Source: Zoogloeaceae bacterium G21618-S1
GTDB taxonomy: Bacteria; Pseudomonadota; Gammaproteobacteria; Burkholderiales; Rhodocyclaceae
Assembly (NCBI GenBank): GCA_027214125.1
Contig: JAPWHF010000008.1
Coordinates: 223,225 to 287,224, forward strand
Direction: 5' to 3'
DNA length: 64,000 nucleotides
Both the position numbers and the translations under genes were made by a program. Shown here piece after piece: positions 9,068-20,987 of this stretch (the first letter of the stretch is position 1; each line of letters starts with the position of its first letter). The notes under the pieces were generated by a model that did not search any database, was not told where the DNA came from, and saw only the letters and a program-made list of their open reading frames with translations.

Positions 9068-9143
9068 CTGCGACAACAGAACAATTTGTTACCAAAATTC
9101 TTCCACCGAAGAACGGTATTTACGCAACACAAAGGGGTTCAAC

Positions 9144-9929
9144 ATGAAGATCAAGAAAAACATCGCCGTTGTCTGCGCGGCAATCAGCCTGATGAGTGCA
9201 GGTGCCGCAAACGCGGGTGTTGCCGCAATTTGGAGCGATGCCTACGCCCCCTCCAAGCTGAACGACTTCTACAATGGTCTGGCAGGACATAGCTCGTCCA
9301 TCGTGTCGGGCCAACTCGACACCATCAACCTGACCGGTGTTAACCTGTTGTGGGCAATCCAGCCGACGAACGACTACACCGCAGCTGAAATCAGCGCCAT
9401 GAGCTCGTTCCTGTCCGGTGGTGGCCGTATCGCCTTCATGGGCGAGCACGGGACATTCGTTCCGGCCTACAACACGCGCATCAACTTTGCGCTGGCCGCG
9501 CTCGGCTCGACCATTTCGGTCGTAAACACCGTGTCTGATTCGGGCTTCCGCTCCGCATCGGTGGCTGACGGCCAGATTCTGACCCACCCGCTGACCGACG
9601 GCGTCAATACCTACGAATACGCGGCGTTTGCCCCCCTGCTGGTGTCCGGCAGCGCACAGGTTCTGATGGTTGGCGAAGAAAACCCGAACGACATCATGAT
9701 GGCCTACCAGAACATCGGCCCGGGCAGCGTGTTCCTGATCACCGACCAGAACGTTTGGGACAACGCCCCCAACTGGGGCGCCTTCGACAACGAGCGCATG
9801 TTCGAGAACCTGCTCTCTGGCGACACCGGCGCACCGCCAGTCAATCAGGTTCCGGAACCCGCCTCGCTGGCACTGCTCGGCATGGGCCTGCTGGGTCTGA
9901 ACCTGGCTCGCCGCCGCAAGGCTGCCTGA
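9144..9929 (+). CDS. PEP-CTERM sorting domain protein (secreted, uncharacterised)
   Basis: 261 residues. Signal peptide MKIKKNIAVVCAAISLMSAG ending in ANAG, a body with no recognised enzyme motif, and a classic C-terminal sorting tail: VPEPASLALLGMGLLGL then LARRRKAA. The PEP-CTERM tail is recognised by exosortase (EpsH/XrtA) and marks cell-surface or extracellular-matrix proteins linked to exopolysaccharide and floc formation. The body has FLSGGGRIAFMGEHG and EENPNDIMMAY, somewhat like GATase1/ThuA-type flavodoxin folds, but this is uncertain. Starts at ATG 9144. Monocistronic: own sigma-54 promoter, strong terminator. Confidence 0.88.
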   Translation: MKIKKNIAVVCAAISLMSAGAANAGVAAIWSDAYAPSKLNDFYNGLAGHSSSIVSGQLDTINLTGVNLLWAIQPTNDYTAAEISAMSSFLSGGGRIAFMGEHGTFVPAYNTRINFALAALGSTISVVNTVSDSGFRSASVADGQILTHPLTDGVNTYEYAAFAPLLVSGSAQVLMVGEENPNDIMMAYQNIGPGSVFLITDQNVWDNAPNWGAFDNERMFENLLSGDTGAPPVNQVPEPASLALLGMGLLGLNLARRRKAA

Positions 9930-9952
9930 TCACTGCAAGTAATTGCAGCTGA

Positions 9953-9988
9953 AACGACAAAAGCGACCGCGAGGTCGCTTTTGTCGTT
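9953..9988. terminator. strong bidirectional terminator hairpin
   Basis: Perfect 16-bp stem (9953-9968 with 9973-9988, loop GCGA) flanked by AA/TT. It sits between the ends of the converging PEP-CTERM gene and ahpF. Confidence 0.85.
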
Positions 9989-10005
9989 AACACGGGGCTA
10001 TACCA

Positions 10006-11580
10006 TTACACCGTTGACGCTGCCTCGTGCGGCACCGAACTGCGAATCAAGTGATCGAAGGCCGACAGCGCCGCCTTCGAGCCCTCGCCCATGGCGATGA
10101 TGATCTGCTTGTAGGGCACGGTGGTCGCGTCGCCGGCGGCGAACACGCCAGGCACGCTGGTTTCACTACGCGCATTCACTTCGATCTCGCCATGCTTGCT
10201 CAGATCGACCACACCCTTGAGCCAATCGGTATTGGGCAGCAGGCCGATCTGCACGAACACGCCTTCGAGTGCCACCGTATGCGACTGGCCAGTGGTCCGG
10301 TCGGCATAGACCAAAGCATTGACCTTGCCATCGACGCCGGTCACTTCGGTGGTTTGCGCGTTGGTATGAATGGTGACATTCGGCAGGCTCTTGAGCTTGG
10401 CCTGCAGCACCGCATCGGCGCGCAGTTCGCCACCGAACTCCAGCAAGGTGACCTGCGCCACGATGCCGGCCAGGTCAATCGCCGCCTCGACCCCCGAGTT
10501 ACCACCGCCGACCACCGCCACGCGCTTGCCCTTGAACAAGGGGCCATCGCAGTGCGGGCAGTAGGCCACGCCGCGGCCGCGGTATTCGCGCTCGCCGGGC
10601 ACGTTCATCTCGCGCCAGCGGGCACCGGTGGCGAGGATGATGGCTTTCGCCTTCACGGTGGCGCCGCTGGCCAGCCGGATTTCATTGAGTTCACCGGGAA
10701 TCAGCGCCTCGGCGCATTGACCGTCCATCACGTCCACTTCGTACTGCTTCACATGCTGTTCGAGCGCCGCGGCCAGCTTCGGCCCCTCGGTTTCCTTCAC
10801 CGAGATGAAATTCTCAATCGCCAGGGTGTCGAGCACCTGGCCGCCGAAGCGCTCCGACACCACGCCGGTGCGCACGCCCTTGCGCGCGGCGTAAATGGCC
10901 GCTGCCGCACCGGCCGGACCGCCGCCGACGATGAGCACGTCGAAGGCGTCCTTGTCGGCAATCTTCGCTGCGTCGCGCGCCGCGGCGCCGGTGTCGAGCT
11001 TGGCGACGATCTCCCTGAGGCTAGTACGCCCCTGGCCGAAGGGCTCGCCATTCAGATAGACATTGGGCACGGCGAGGATCTTGTTGCGCTCGACCTCGTC
11101 CTGGAACAGCGCACCATCAACCATGGTGTGGCGGATATTGGGGTTGAGGGTCGCCATCAGGTTCAATGCCTGCACCACCTCCGGGCAGTTCTGGCAGGAC
11201 AACGAAATGTAAGTAACGAAATCGAAGCGGCCTTCAATCGCCTGGATCTGCGCGATCACATCGGCCTCGACCTTGGGTGGATGGCCGCCGATCTGCAGCA
11301 GCGCCAGCACCAGCGAGGTGAACTCGTGCCCCATCGGAATGCCCGCGAAGCGCACGCCCACGTCGGCGCCCGCCCGGTTGAGGGCGAAGGACGGCGTGCG
11401 CACGGCCGCATCGCGGGTCTCGAACAGGGTGATCTTGTCGGTCAGGCCGGCGATGTCCTTGAGCAGCGCGAGCATCTCGGCAGACTTGGCGCTGTCATCG
11501 ACATTGGCCGTGATCTCGATCGGCTGGGTGACGTTCTGCAGGTAGGTCGAAAGCTGTTGTTTGAGATTGGCGTCGAGCAT
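10006..11580 (-). CDS. ahpF: alkyl hydroperoxide reductase subunit F
   Basis: 524-residue NADH-dependent flavoprotein disulfide reductase that recycles AhpC. The N-terminal tandem thioredoxin-fold region holds the CxxC of LSCQNCPEV, then FAD binding [18 protein letters not shown], the active CxxC in AYCPHCDGP, an NAD site ([17 protein letters not shown]) and the C-terminal FAD motif GVFAAGDAT. Length is normal. Lies 223 bp downstream of ahpC on the same strand, so the pair is a peroxide-defence unit. Confidence 0.96.
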   Translation of the reverse strand: MLDANLKQQLSTYLQNVTQPIEITANVDDSAKSAEMLALLKDIAGLTDKITLFETRDAAVRTPSFALNRAGADVGVRFAGIPMGHEFTSLVLALLQIGGHPPKVEADVIAQIQAIEGRFDFVTYISLSCQNCPEVVQALNLMATLNPNIRHTMVDGALFQDEVERNKILAVPNVYLNGEPFGQGRTSLREIVAKLDTGAAARDAAKIADKDAFDVLIVGGGPAGAAAAIYAARKGVRTGVVSERFGGQVLDTLAIENFISVKETEGPKLAAALEQHVKQYEVDVMDGQCAEALIPGELNEIRLASGATVKAKAIILATGARWREMNVPGEREYRGRGVAYCPHCDGPLFKGKRVAVVGGGNSGVEAAIDLAGIVAQVTLLEFGGELRADAVLQAKLKSLPNVTIHTNAQTTEVTGVDGKVNALVYADRTTGQSHTVALEGVFVQIGLLPNTDWLKGVVDLSKHGEIEVNARSETSVPGVFAAGDATTVPYKQIIIAMGEGSKAALSAFDHLIRSSVPHEAASTV

Positions 11581-11803
11581 GGCGTAGCTCCTGAATCAGA
11601 TTTTGGGCGTAAAAATGCCCGGCAGCCCCGGGCATGGGGAGAAGCGGTGTCGGAAAGGCGTAGGTGTCGGTGCCGACGTCTTTCCGTCGCCGCCTCAAAG
11701 AGGGGCGGCGGCCGTGGGGGCCGAGGAAGCGCCGGGCCGCCCCAAGCTTCCTCAGCCCCCTCGGGGGGCAGGCCGCCGCGTAAGCGGCGGCCGTGGGGGC
11801 TCC
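11581..11803. other. ahpC-ahpF intergenic region with GC-rich palindromes
   Basis: Contains GCCCCCTCGGGGGGCAGGC-type palindromes (about 11752-11773) and a GCCGCCGC/GCGGCGGC hairpin (about 11771-11790) just after the ahpC stop. They could attenuate or stabilise the transcript between ahpC and ahpF. Similar CCCCCCGAGGGG sequence recurs near 51078, so it is probably a dispersed repeat. The ahpF ribosome-binding site AGGAG lies just before 11580. Confidence 0.5.
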
Positions 11804-12370
11804 TTAGATTTTGCCCACGAGGTCCAGCGACGGCGCCAGGGTGGATTCACCCGGGGTCCACTTGGCCGGGCAGACTTCACCCGGGTGGGCGGCCACGTAC
11901 TGCGCAGCCTGGATCTTGCGAACCAGCTCTTTCGCGTCACGGCCGATACCCAGATCGTGAATCTCGGCAACCTTGATCTCGCCTTCCGGGTTGATCACGA
12001 AGGTGCCGCGCAGGGCCAGGCCTTCTTCCTCGATCATCACCTCGAAGTTGCGCGAGATGGTGCCGGTCGGGTCGCCGATCATCGCGTAGTTGATCTTCTT
12101 GATCGTCTCGGAGGCGTCATGCCAGGCCTTGTGGGTGAAGTGGGTGTCGGTCGAGACCGAGAACACTTCCACGCCCATGTCCTTGAGCTGCTCGTAGTAG
12201 TCGGCCAGGTCGCCCAGTTCGGTCGGACACACAAAGGTAAAGTCGGCCGGGTAAAAGAACACCACCGACCACTTGCCCAGCAGCGACTGCTCGGTCACTT
12301 CCTTGAATTCGCCGTTTTTGTAGGCAGTGGCTTTGAAAGGCTTGATCTTGCTGTTGATGAGGTTCGACAT
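11804..12370 (-). CDS. ahpC: alkyl hydroperoxide reductase subunit C (2-Cys peroxiredoxin)
   Basis: 188 residues, the standard AhpC length. Peroxidatic cysteine C48 in [10 protein letters not shown], resolving cysteine about C167 in GEVCPAKW. Reduces H2O2 and organic hydroperoxides, recycled by AhpF. The start at 12370 ([12 protein letters not shown]) has GGAG at 8 bases' distance; a longer reading frame to 12478 has no support and runs into the OxyR-type operator. Confidence 0.96.
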   Translation of the reverse strand: MSNLINSKIKPFKATAYKNGEFKEVTEQSLLGKWSVVFFYPADFTFVCPTELGDLADYYEQLKDMGVEVFSVSTDTHFTHKAWHDASETIKKINYAMIGDPTGTISRNFEVMIEEEGLALRGTFVINPEGEIKVAEIHDLGIGRDAKELVRKIQAAQYVAAHPGEVCPAKWTPGESTLAPSLDLVGKI

Positions 12371-12445
12371 GTGATTTTCTCCAGGTGGTTGAGGGTGTTG
12401 TTGAAGCACTGGAGCCATCCTATTGCGCCGCACTATATTGATCCA

Positions 12446-12482
12446 ATTGAACGTACAAATTTTCCTGATAGGCGTCACCTAT
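12446..12482 (-). promoter_or_regulatory. candidate OxyR binding site for ahpC
   Basis: On the minus strand the sequence reads ATAG-N7-CTAT-N7-ATTT-N7-CAAT, against the OxyR consensus ATAG-N7-CTAT-N7-ATAG-N7-CTAT: the first two elements are perfect and the spacing is exact. Just downstream is a possible -10 TATAGT (complement of 12432-12437). The site is about 75 bp before the ahpC start, as expected for OxyR activation. Confidence 0.7.
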
Positions 12483-12586
12483 AGGTCAGCGATTGCGCGC
12501 CGCGCTTTGCCGAAAACCGCCAATGCGGTAACGTTCAGCCCCATCCGGGGCATGCGCCCCGCCCTCCTGTTTTTCAGGCACTGCAC

Positions 12587-13750
12587 ATGAAATTCGATCT
12601 GGTCATCGTCGGCGCCGGCCTCGCGGGCGCCAGTCTCGCCGCCGCCTTGCGCGGCAGCCGGCTGAAGATCGCGGTGGTGGAATCCCAGCCGCCCGCCCGC
12701 GCCGAAGGCTGGGACAGCCGCATCTACGCCATCAGCCCCGGCAATGTGGACTTCCTCACCCAGATCGGCGTCTGGCCACACCTCGACACCGCCCGCCTCA
12801 CCCCGGTCTACGACATGGCCATCCACGGCGACGCTGGCGGCCAGCTCGACTTCTCGGCCTACGATTGCGGTCTGCGCGAACTGGCCTGGATCGTCGAATC
12901 CGGGCTGATGCAGCGCGAGCTGTGGGAGACCATCAAGCGCCAGCACAATCTCACTTTGCTGTGCCCGGCGCGGCCGGTGAGCCTGGCCGTCGATGAGGAC
13001 GCCGCCACGCTCGCCCTCGACAACGGTAAAACACTCACCGCCTCGCTGGTGGTCGCCGCCGACGGCGCGCGCTCCTGGGTGCGCGAACAGGTCGGCATTG
13101 CCGCCACCACCACGCCCTACGACGAAAAAGGCGTGGTCGCCAATTTCCACTGCGAGAAGCCGCACCGCAACACGGCCTATCAATGGTTCCGCGAGGACGG
13201 CATCCTCGCTTACCTGCCGCTGCCCGACAACATGATCTCCATCGTCTGGTCCGCGCCCGACGACGTGGCCGACGCGCTTGTCGCCCTCTCGCCCGAGGCG
13301 CTGGGCCAGCGCGTCGCCGAGGCCGGTCAGCACACACTCGGCAAGCTCACGCCCGAAACACCGGCCGTCGCCTTCCCGCTGCGCCTGATGCGCGTTCCGC
13401 AGCCCACCGCACCGCGCGTCGCGCTCATCGGCGACGCCGCGCACGCCATCCATCCGCTCTCCGGCCACGGCATCAATCTTGGCTATCAGGACGCCAAGGC
13501 GCTGGCCGAGCTGCTCGGCCCGCTACCCGCCTGGCGCGACCCCGGCGAAGCCGCGCTGCTGGCCAGCTACGCCCGCGCCCGCGCCGAAGAAACCACGCTG
13601 CTGCAGTCCACCACCCATGCGCTCAACCGCCTGTTCAAACCCGACAACGGCCTTTTATCGGGTTTGCGCAACATCGGACTGAACCTCACCAACCAAATCC
13701 CTGTCGTACGCAACGCACTGGTGCGATACGCCATCAGCGGACATTTTTGA
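12587..13750 (+). CDS. UbiH/UbiF/COQ6-family FAD monooxygenase
   Basis: 387-residue flavin hydroxylase of the ubiquinone-biosynthesis type. Domains: N-terminal Rossmann fingerprint VIVGAGLAGASLAAAL, the DG motif VVAADGARSWVRE, and the GD motif IGDAAHAIHPLSGHGINLGY. Length fits UbiH/UbiF/VisC. Which ring position it hydroxylates cannot be told from sequence alone. Followed 15 bp later by a dsbC-type gene with its own GGAG. Confidence 0.9.
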   Translation: MKFDLVIVGAGLAGASLAAALRGSRLKIAVVESQPPARAEGWDSRIYAISPGNVDFLTQIGVWPHLDTARLTPVYDMAIHGDAGGQLDFSAYDCGLRELAWIVESGLMQRELWETIKRQHNLTLLCPARPVSLAVDEDAATLALDNGKTLTASLVVAADGARSWVREQVGIAATTTPYDEKGVVANFHCEKPHRNTAYQWFREDGILAYLPLPDNMISIVWSAPDDVADALVALSPEALGQRVAEAGQHTLGKLTPETPAVAFPLRLMRVPQPTAPRVALIGDAAHAIHPLSGHGINLGYQDAKALAELLGPLPAWRDPGEAALLASYARARAEETTLLQSTTHALNRLFKPDNGLLSGLRNIGLNLTNQIPVVRNALVRYAISGHF

Positions 13751-13765
13751 TTCCTGGAGAACCGG

Positions 13766-14494
13766 ATGAACCACCCCCGACTGCGCGCCGCGCTGGCCAC
13801 CCTCACCCTGGCCGCAGGTTTCGCCCATGCCGACGAAGCCGATGTTCAGAAGAAGGTCGAAGCCTTCATCGGCGCCCCGGCCGTGAGCAGCGTCAAGGCC
13901 ACGCCCTACAACAAGCTCTATGAAGTGGTGCTCAAATCCGGCGAGCTGGTCTACACCAATGAAGCGGTGAGCTTCATCATCGACGGCCAGGTGATCGACA
14001 CCAAGACCCGCAACAACATCACCCAGGCCCGCCTCAACGCCCTGTCAGCCATCGACTTTGCCAGCCTGCCGCTCAAGGATGCGGTCAAGCATGTGCGTGG
14101 CAAGGGCGAGCGCGTCATCGCCACCTTCGAAGACCCCAACTGCGGCTTCTGCAAGCGCCTCGCCGGCGAACTGCAAAGCATGGACAACGTCACCGTCTAC
14201 ACCTTCCTCTACCCCATCCTCAGCCCCGATTCGCTCGACAAATCCAAGCGCATCTGGTGTGCCGAAAACCAGGGCACGGTATGGATGGACTGGGTCGGCG
14301 CCGGCAAGGCACCGCCCGCCTCGGCCAACTGCGACACCTCCGCCATCGAGCGCAACGTCGCCCTCGGCCAGCAACTGCGCATCAGCGGCACCCCCACCAT
14401 CTTCCTCGCCGACGGCAGCCGCATCGGCGGCTTCCTGCCGGCCGCGCAGCTGAACCCGGCCATTGACGAGGCGCAGGGCAAGGCCAAGAAGTAA
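13766..14494 (+). CDS. dsbC: periplasmic thiol:disulfide isomerase, DsbC family
   Basis: 242 residues. Cleavable signal peptide (LRAALATLTLAAGFAHA), an N-terminal dimerisation region, and a thioredoxin-fold domain with the active site C126-GF-C129 in EDPNCGFCKRL. The cis-proline loop is GTPTIFL. Rearranges wrong disulfides in the periplasm, kept reduced by DsbD. GGAG precedes the ATG; a strong terminator follows. Confidence 0.93.
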   Translation: MNHPRLRAALATLTLAAGFAHADEADVQKKVEAFIGAPAVSSVKATPYNKLYEVVLKSGELVYTNEAVSFIIDGQVIDTKTRNNITQARLNALSAIDFASLPLKDAVKHVRGKGERVIATFEDPNCGFCKRLAGELQSMDNVTVYTFLYPILSPDSLDKSKRIWCAENQGTVWMDWVGAGKAPPASANCDTSAIERNVALGQQLRISGTPTIFLADGSRIGGFLPAAQLNPAIDEAQGKAKK

Positions 14495-14515
14495 GCCGAC
14501 GCCTCCGTTGCAGAC

Positions 14516-14548
14516 ACCCCCTGCCGGCTCATCGCCGACAGGGGGTTT

Positions 14549-14553
<5 letters not shown>
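14516..14553 (+). terminator. rho-independent terminator of dsbC
   Basis: 13-bp stem (14516-14528 with 14534-14546, one G-T wobble) followed by a T-run. The T-run overlaps the last codon of the convergent cbbR. The stem sequence is closely similar to the terminator at 31714. Confidence 0.85.
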
Positions 14554-17054
<2,501 letters not shown>

Positions 17055-17057
17055 CCG

Positions 17058-17149
17058 TCGCCCGGATGCCGGCCGAAGGCCGGAATCCGGGCGCGATGTG
17101 CCCGATTGCCACGCCGACCCCGGATTGCGCTTCGCTGCATCCGGGCGAC
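17058..17149. repeat. palindromic intergenic repeat (cbbL-cbbS)
   Basis: 92 bp bounded by perfect 13-bp inverted termini (GTCGCCCGGATGC at 17058-17070 and its complement at 17137-17149) with a nested hairpin CCGGCCgaaGGCCGG. Likely forms a stem in the mRNA between the large- and small-subunit cistrons. Confidence 0.8.
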
Positions 17150-17179
17150 GCCGAGAACACGAATCTTTGGAGACCCACC

Positions 17180-17605
17180 ATGCGAATCACCCAAGGCGCC
17201 TTTTCCTTCCTGCCCGACCTCACCGACGCGCAGATCGCCGCGCAGATCGAGTACTGCCTGCGCAACGACTGGGCGGTGGCCATCGAATTCACCGACGACC
17301 CGCACCCGCGCAACACCTATTGGTCGATGTGGGGCCACCCGATGTTCGACCTCGCCGACGCTGCCGGTGCCATGCAGGCGCTGCGCGAATGCCGCGAGGC
17401 GCGGCCCGGGCACTACATCCGCATCAACGCCTTCGACCCGAGCGCGGGCTGGGAGTCGGTGCGCCTGTCCTTCATCGTCGGCCGCCCGGCGGTCGAGCCC
17501 GGCTTCCGCCTGGTGCGGCGCGAAGGCCCCGGCCGCACGCTGCACTACACGCTGGAGAGCTACGCCGTCGGCCGCCAGCCCGAGGGCGAGCGCTACGCCA
17601 CGTAG
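17180..17605 (+). CDS. cbbS: RuBisCO small subunit, red-type
   Basis: 141 residues, matching the longer red-type small subunit. Starts [19 protein letters not shown] and contains the conserved [10 protein letters not shown] block plus a C-terminal extension ([19 protein letters not shown]) that forms the beta-hairpin of form IC/ID enzymes. Ribosome-binding site TTGGAGAC. Its TAG stop is provided by the first bases of the following repeat (gTAGgttggg). Confidence 0.97.
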   Translation: MRITQGAFSFLPDLTDAQIAAQIEYCLRNDWAVAIEFTDDPHPRNTYWSMWGHPMFDLADAAGAMQALRECREARPGHYIRINAFDPSAGWESVRLSFIVGRPAVEPGFRLVRREGPGRTLHYTLESYAVGRQPEGERYAT

Positions 17606-17690
17606 GTTGGGTTGAGCAAAGCGAAGCCCAACAACCACCGACTGAGCCGGCAACGCCCCAGCTTGGGTTTCGCCGCGCCCAAGCCAAGCT
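17602..17690. repeat. dispersed intergenic repeat (cbbS-cbbX), degenerate copy
   Basis: Begins GTAGGTTGGGTTGAGC like the copies at 19835 and 25365 and continues with GCGAAGCCCAAC. The right arm is diverged (GCTTGGGTTTCGCC), so pairing is partial. Overlaps the cbbS stop codon. Confidence 0.65.
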
Positions 17691-17723
17691 GCGCCGCCCC
17701 AAGCACACGCACCGGAGACCGAC

Positions 17724-18698
17724 ATGACCCAGCCCCTCGCCGCCCCGACCGACACCATCGACCTGGCCGCCGAATACCGCGAGGCCGGCGTGGCCGACGT
17801 GCTCGACCGCCTCGACGCCGAGCTGGTCGGTCTGGCGCCGGTCAAGCGCCGGGTGCGCGAGATCGCCGCCCTGCTGCTGGTCGACCGCGTGCGCGAGCGC
17901 CTCGGCCTGGCCAGCACCCCGCCCTCGCTGCACATGTGCTTCACCGGCAACCCCGGCACCGGCAAGACCACGCTGGCGCTGCGCATGGCCGAGATCCTGC
18001 AGCGCCTCGGCTATGTGCGCAAAGGCCATGTGGTGGCGGTCACGCGCGACGATCTGGTCGGCCAGTTCATCGGCCACACCGCGCCCAAAACCAAGGACGT
18101 GCTCAAGCGCGCCATGGGCGGCGTGCTGTTCATCGACGAGGCCTACTACCTGTTCCGCCCCGAGAACGAAAAGGACTACGGCCAGGAGGCCATCGAGATC
18201 CTGTTGCAGGTGATGGAAAACCAGCGCGACGACCTGGTGGTGATCCTCGCCGGCTACGCCGATCGCATGGACCGCTTTTTCGAATCCAACCCCGGCATGA
18301 AGTCGCGCATCGCCCACCATGTCGAGTTCCCCGACTACAACAACGCCGAACTGGCCCAGATCGCCGAGCGCATGCTGGCCGACTGGAACTACCGTTTCGA
18401 CGCCGCCGGCCGCGCCGCTTTCGACGACTACCTGCACCACCGCCGCGCCAAGCCGCATTTCGCCAACGCCCGCAGCGTGCGCAATGCGCTCGACCGCATG
18501 CGCCTGCGCCAGGCGCTGCGCCTGTTCGACGGCGCGACGCCGGTCGCCGCCGACGACTTGCAGATCCTCACCGCCGCCGACGTGCGCGCCAGCCGCCACT
18601 TCCACCCAACGCCGCCGACCCTGGTCGGCCAGGCGCCGCCGGACGCGGAGATCGACGCCTACGACCCCGACCGTATCCCGGAGCGCAGCGACTACTGA
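17724..18698 (+). CDS. cbbX: CbbX, AAA+ RuBisCO activase (red-type)
   Basis: 324-residue AAA+ ATPase that removes inhibitory sugar phosphates from red-type RuBisCO by tugging the CbbL C-terminus. Walker [10 protein letters not shown] (residues 75-83), pore-loop region [10 protein letters not shown], Walker [11 protein letters not shown] (from residue 133), sensor ILAGYADRM and arginine-finger region NPGMKSRI. Its presence agrees with the red-type large subunit. Confidence 0.97.
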   Translation: MTQPLAAPTDTIDLAAEYREAGVADVLDRLDAELVGLAPVKRRVREIAALLLVDRVRERLGLASTPPSLHMCFTGNPGTGKTTLALRMAEILQRLGYVRKGHVVAVTRDDLVGQFIGHTAPKTKDVLKRAMGGVLFIDEAYYLFRPENEKDYGQEAIEILLQVMENQRDDLVVILAGYADRMDRFFESNPGMKSRIAHHVEFPDYNNAELAQIAERMLADWNYRFDAAGRAAFDDYLHHRRAKPHFANARSVRNALDRMRLRQALRLFDGATPVAADDLQILTAADVRASRHFHPTPPTLVGQAPPDAEIDAYDPDRIPERSDY

Positions 18699-18761
18699 TG
18701 GCCGGTTGAAACCCGCCAACACCCGGCCCGACGCACACCAAAAAAATGCGAGGAGACACGC

Positions 18762-19838
18762 ATGTTCAGCCTGGAACGCACCACGCTCACCGAGTACCTG
18801 ATCTCCCAGCGGCGCAGCCACCCCGGCGCCACGGGCGAGTTCAACGCCCTGATCCTGCAGGTCGCCCAGGCCTGCAAGGCCATCTCGCGGGCGGTCGCGC
18901 ACGGCGCGCTGGGCGGCGTGCTCGGCGCCCTCGAAGCCACCAACGTGCAGGGCGAAACCCAGCAGACGCTCGACGTGCTGGCCGACGACATCTTCCGCCG
19001 CGCCACCCACTGGGGCGGCGCCCTGGCCGGCATGCTGTCGGAAGAGAACGAAGCGCCCATCCCGATTCCCGAGGGCCACAAGCGCGGCAAATACCTGCTG
19101 CTGTTCGACCCGCTCGACGGCTCGTCCAACATCGACGTGAATGTCTCGGTCGGCTCCATCTTCTCCATCCTGCGCAGCCCGCGCCCCGGCGAGGCCGCCA
19201 CCGAGGCCGACTTCCTGCAGCCGGGCACGCGCCAGGTGGCCGCGGGCTATGCCATCTACGGCCCCTCGACGCTGCTGGTGCTCACCGTCGGGCGCGGCGT
19301 GGCGGGCTTCACCTTCGACCCCGTCTTGGGCGAGTTCTTCCTCACCCGTGACGACATCCGCATTCCGCCGGCGACTCAGGAGTTCGCCATCAACGCCTCC
19401 AACTCGCGCTTCTGGGAGGCGCCGGTGGCGCGCTACGTGGCCGAATGCCTGGCCGGCAAGAGCGGCCCGCGCGGCAAGGACTTCAACATGCGCTGGGTCG
19501 CCTCGCTGGTGGCCGAAGCCCACCGCATCCTCACCCGCGGCGGCGTCTTCCTCTACCCGCGCGACCGCAAAGACCCGGCCAAGCCCGGCCGGCTGCGCCT
19601 GCTCTACGAGGCCAACCCCATCGGCTGGCTCATCGAGCAAGCCGGCGGCCGCGCCTCCACCGGCGTGCGCCCGGTGCTCGAAGTCGCGCCCGAATCGGCA
19701 CACCAGCGCATCGGCTTCGTCTTCGGCTCGCGCGACGAGGTCGAGCGCATCGAGCGCTACCACGCCGAACCGGTACTCGGTGGCGACCACCACGACGCGC
19801 CGCTGTTCAACACCCGTGGTTTGTTCATGACGGCGTAG
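18762..19838 (+). CDS. cbbF: fructose-1,6-bisphosphatase class I
   Basis: 358 residues. Hydrolyses fructose-1,6-bisphosphate (and possibly sedoheptulose-1,7-bisphosphate) in the Calvin cycle. Metal-binding motifs SEENEAPIPI and LLLFDPLDGSSNID are clear; the substrate-binding region is LYEANPIGWLIEQAGG. AGGAG precedes the ATG. Its TAG stop lies inside the next palindromic repeat. Confidence 0.96.
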   Translation: MFSLERTTLTEYLISQRRSHPGATGEFNALILQVAQACKAISRAVAHGALGGVLGALEATNVQGETQQTLDVLADDIFRRATHWGGALAGMLSEENEAPIPIPEGHKRGKYLLLFDPLDGSSNIDVNVSVGSIFSILRSPRPGEAATEADFLQPGTRQVAAGYAIYGPSTLLVLTVGRGVAGFTFDPVLGEFFLTRDDIRIPPATQEFAINASNSRFWEAPVARYVAECLAGKSGPRGKDFNMRWVASLVAEAHRILTRGGVFLYPRDRKDPAKPGRLRLLYEANPIGWLIEQAGGRASTGVRPVLEVAPESAHQRIGFVFGSRDEVERIERYHAEPVLGGDHHDAPLFNTRGLFMTA

Positions 19839-19928
19839 GTTGGGTTGAGCGCAGCGAAGCCCAACGTGCAATGCCGTGCCGGGTGCCCATGCCGCGTGTT
19901 GGGCTTCGCTGCGCTCAACCCAACCTAC
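19835..19928. repeat. palindromic intergenic repeat (cbbF-cbbP), perfect arms
   Basis: Two perfectly complementary 31-bp arms (19835-19865 and 19898-19928) around a 32-bp loop. Starts GTAGGTTGGGTTGAGC and ends in the complement. The TAG in its first four bases is the cbbF stop codon. Confidence 0.9.
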
Positions 19929-19966
19929 CCTCCACCCCAATTCCCCATCCGCACGAGGGCAACACC

Positions 19967-20842
19967 ATGTCCGACCGTCATCCCATCATTGCCATCACCG
20001 GCTCCTCCGGCGCCGGCACCAGCACCGTGCAGCGCACCTTCGAGGAGATCTTCCGCCGCGAGGGCGTCACCGCCGCCACCATCGAGGGCGACAGCTTCCA
20101 CGCCTTCGACCGCCTGCAGATGCGCGAAAAGATGGCCGAGCACGAAGCCGGCGGCGAAAACCGCTTGTCGCACTTCGGCCCCGAGGCCAACCTCTTCGGC
20201 GAGCTGGAAAACCTCTTCCGCCACTACAGCGAATGTGGCCAGGGCAAGCGGCGCAAATACCTGCACAACGCCGAAGAGGCCGCCCCCTACAAACAGGAGC
20301 CGGGCAGCTTCACCCCGTGGGAAGACCTGCCCACCGGCACCGACCTGCTGTTCTACGAAGGGCTGCACGGCGCGGTGGCCGACGGCGAGATCGACGTGGC
20401 GCGCTTCGTCGACCTGCTCATCGGCGTGGTGCCGGTGGTGAACCTGGAGTGGATCCAGAAGCTGCATCGCGACAAGTCCATGCGCGGCTACAGCACCGAG
20501 GCGGTCACCGACACCATCCTGCGGCGCATGCACGACTATGTGCACTACATCGTCCCGCAGTTCGCCCGCACCCATGTGAACTTCCAGCGCGTGCCGATGG
20601 TGGACACCTCCAACCCCTTCATCGCCCGCGCCATCCCCACCGCCGACGAATCGATGGTGGTGATCCGCTTCGCCAACCCCAAGGGCATCGACTTCCCCTA
20701 CCTGCAAAACATGATCCACGACAGCTTCATGAGCCGCGCCAACACCATCGTGGTGCCGGGCGGAAAGATGGAGCTGGCCATGCAGCTGATCTTCACCCCC
20801 TTCGTGTGGCGGCTGATGGAGCAGCGGAGGCAGTTGCTGTGA
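19967..20842 (+). CDS. cbbP: phosphoribulokinase
   Basis: 291 residues. Makes ribulose-1,5-bisphosphate from ribulose-5-phosphate and ATP, the second Calvin-cycle-specific enzyme. P-loop GSSGAGTST (residues 12-20), catalytic-region [10 protein letters not shown], and FYEGLHGAV. Proteobacterial (class I) length. Start fixed by homology at [12 protein letters not shown] with GAGGGC upstream. Confidence 0.97.
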   Translation: MSDRHPIIAITGSSGAGTSTVQRTFEEIFRREGVTAATIEGDSFHAFDRLQMREKMAEHEAGGENRLSHFGPEANLFGELENLFRHYSECGQGKRRKYLHNAEEAAPYKQEPGSFTPWEDLPTGTDLLFYEGLHGAVADGEIDVARFVDLLIGVVPVVNLEWIQKLHRDKSMRGYSTEAVTDTILRRMHDYVHYIVPQFARTHVNFQRVPMVDTSNPFIARAIPTADESMVVIRFANPKGIDFPYLQNMIHDSFMSRANTIVVPGGKMELAMQLIFTPFVWRLMEQRRQLL

Positions 20843-20859
20843 TCCGCGCCAATCACTCC

Positions 20860-20941
20860 GTAGGGCGGATAAGCGCAGCGCATCCGCCGGCAGCGCCTCA
20901 TGCGGGACACGGCGGATGCGCCTTCGGCTTATCCGCCCTAC
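20860..20941. repeat. palindromic intergenic repeat (cbbP-cbbT)
   Basis: Starts GTAGGGCGGATAAGCGCAGC and ends with a near-complementary arm ending TTATCCGCCCTAC, with an inner CCGCCG/CGGCGG stem. Same class as the copies at 23021 and 47511. Confidence 0.85.
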
Positions 20942-20987
20942 CCGAACGCCGCGACACACCGCCCCCCAACTTGCCCGGAGACCGCCC

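Noticed and set aside
11700..11800. GC-rich palindromes after ahpC considered as a riboswitch
   Set aside because: No recognisable aptamer; similar sequence recurs near 51078, so a dispersed repeat or terminator is more likely.
10027..11976. 649-codon plus-strand frame opposite ahpF and ahpC
   Set aside because: Antisense shadow with low-complexity composition.
17472..19940. 822-codon minus-strand frame across cbbS, cbbX and cbbF
   Set aside because: Antisense shadow; the sense frames are clear Calvin-cycle proteins.
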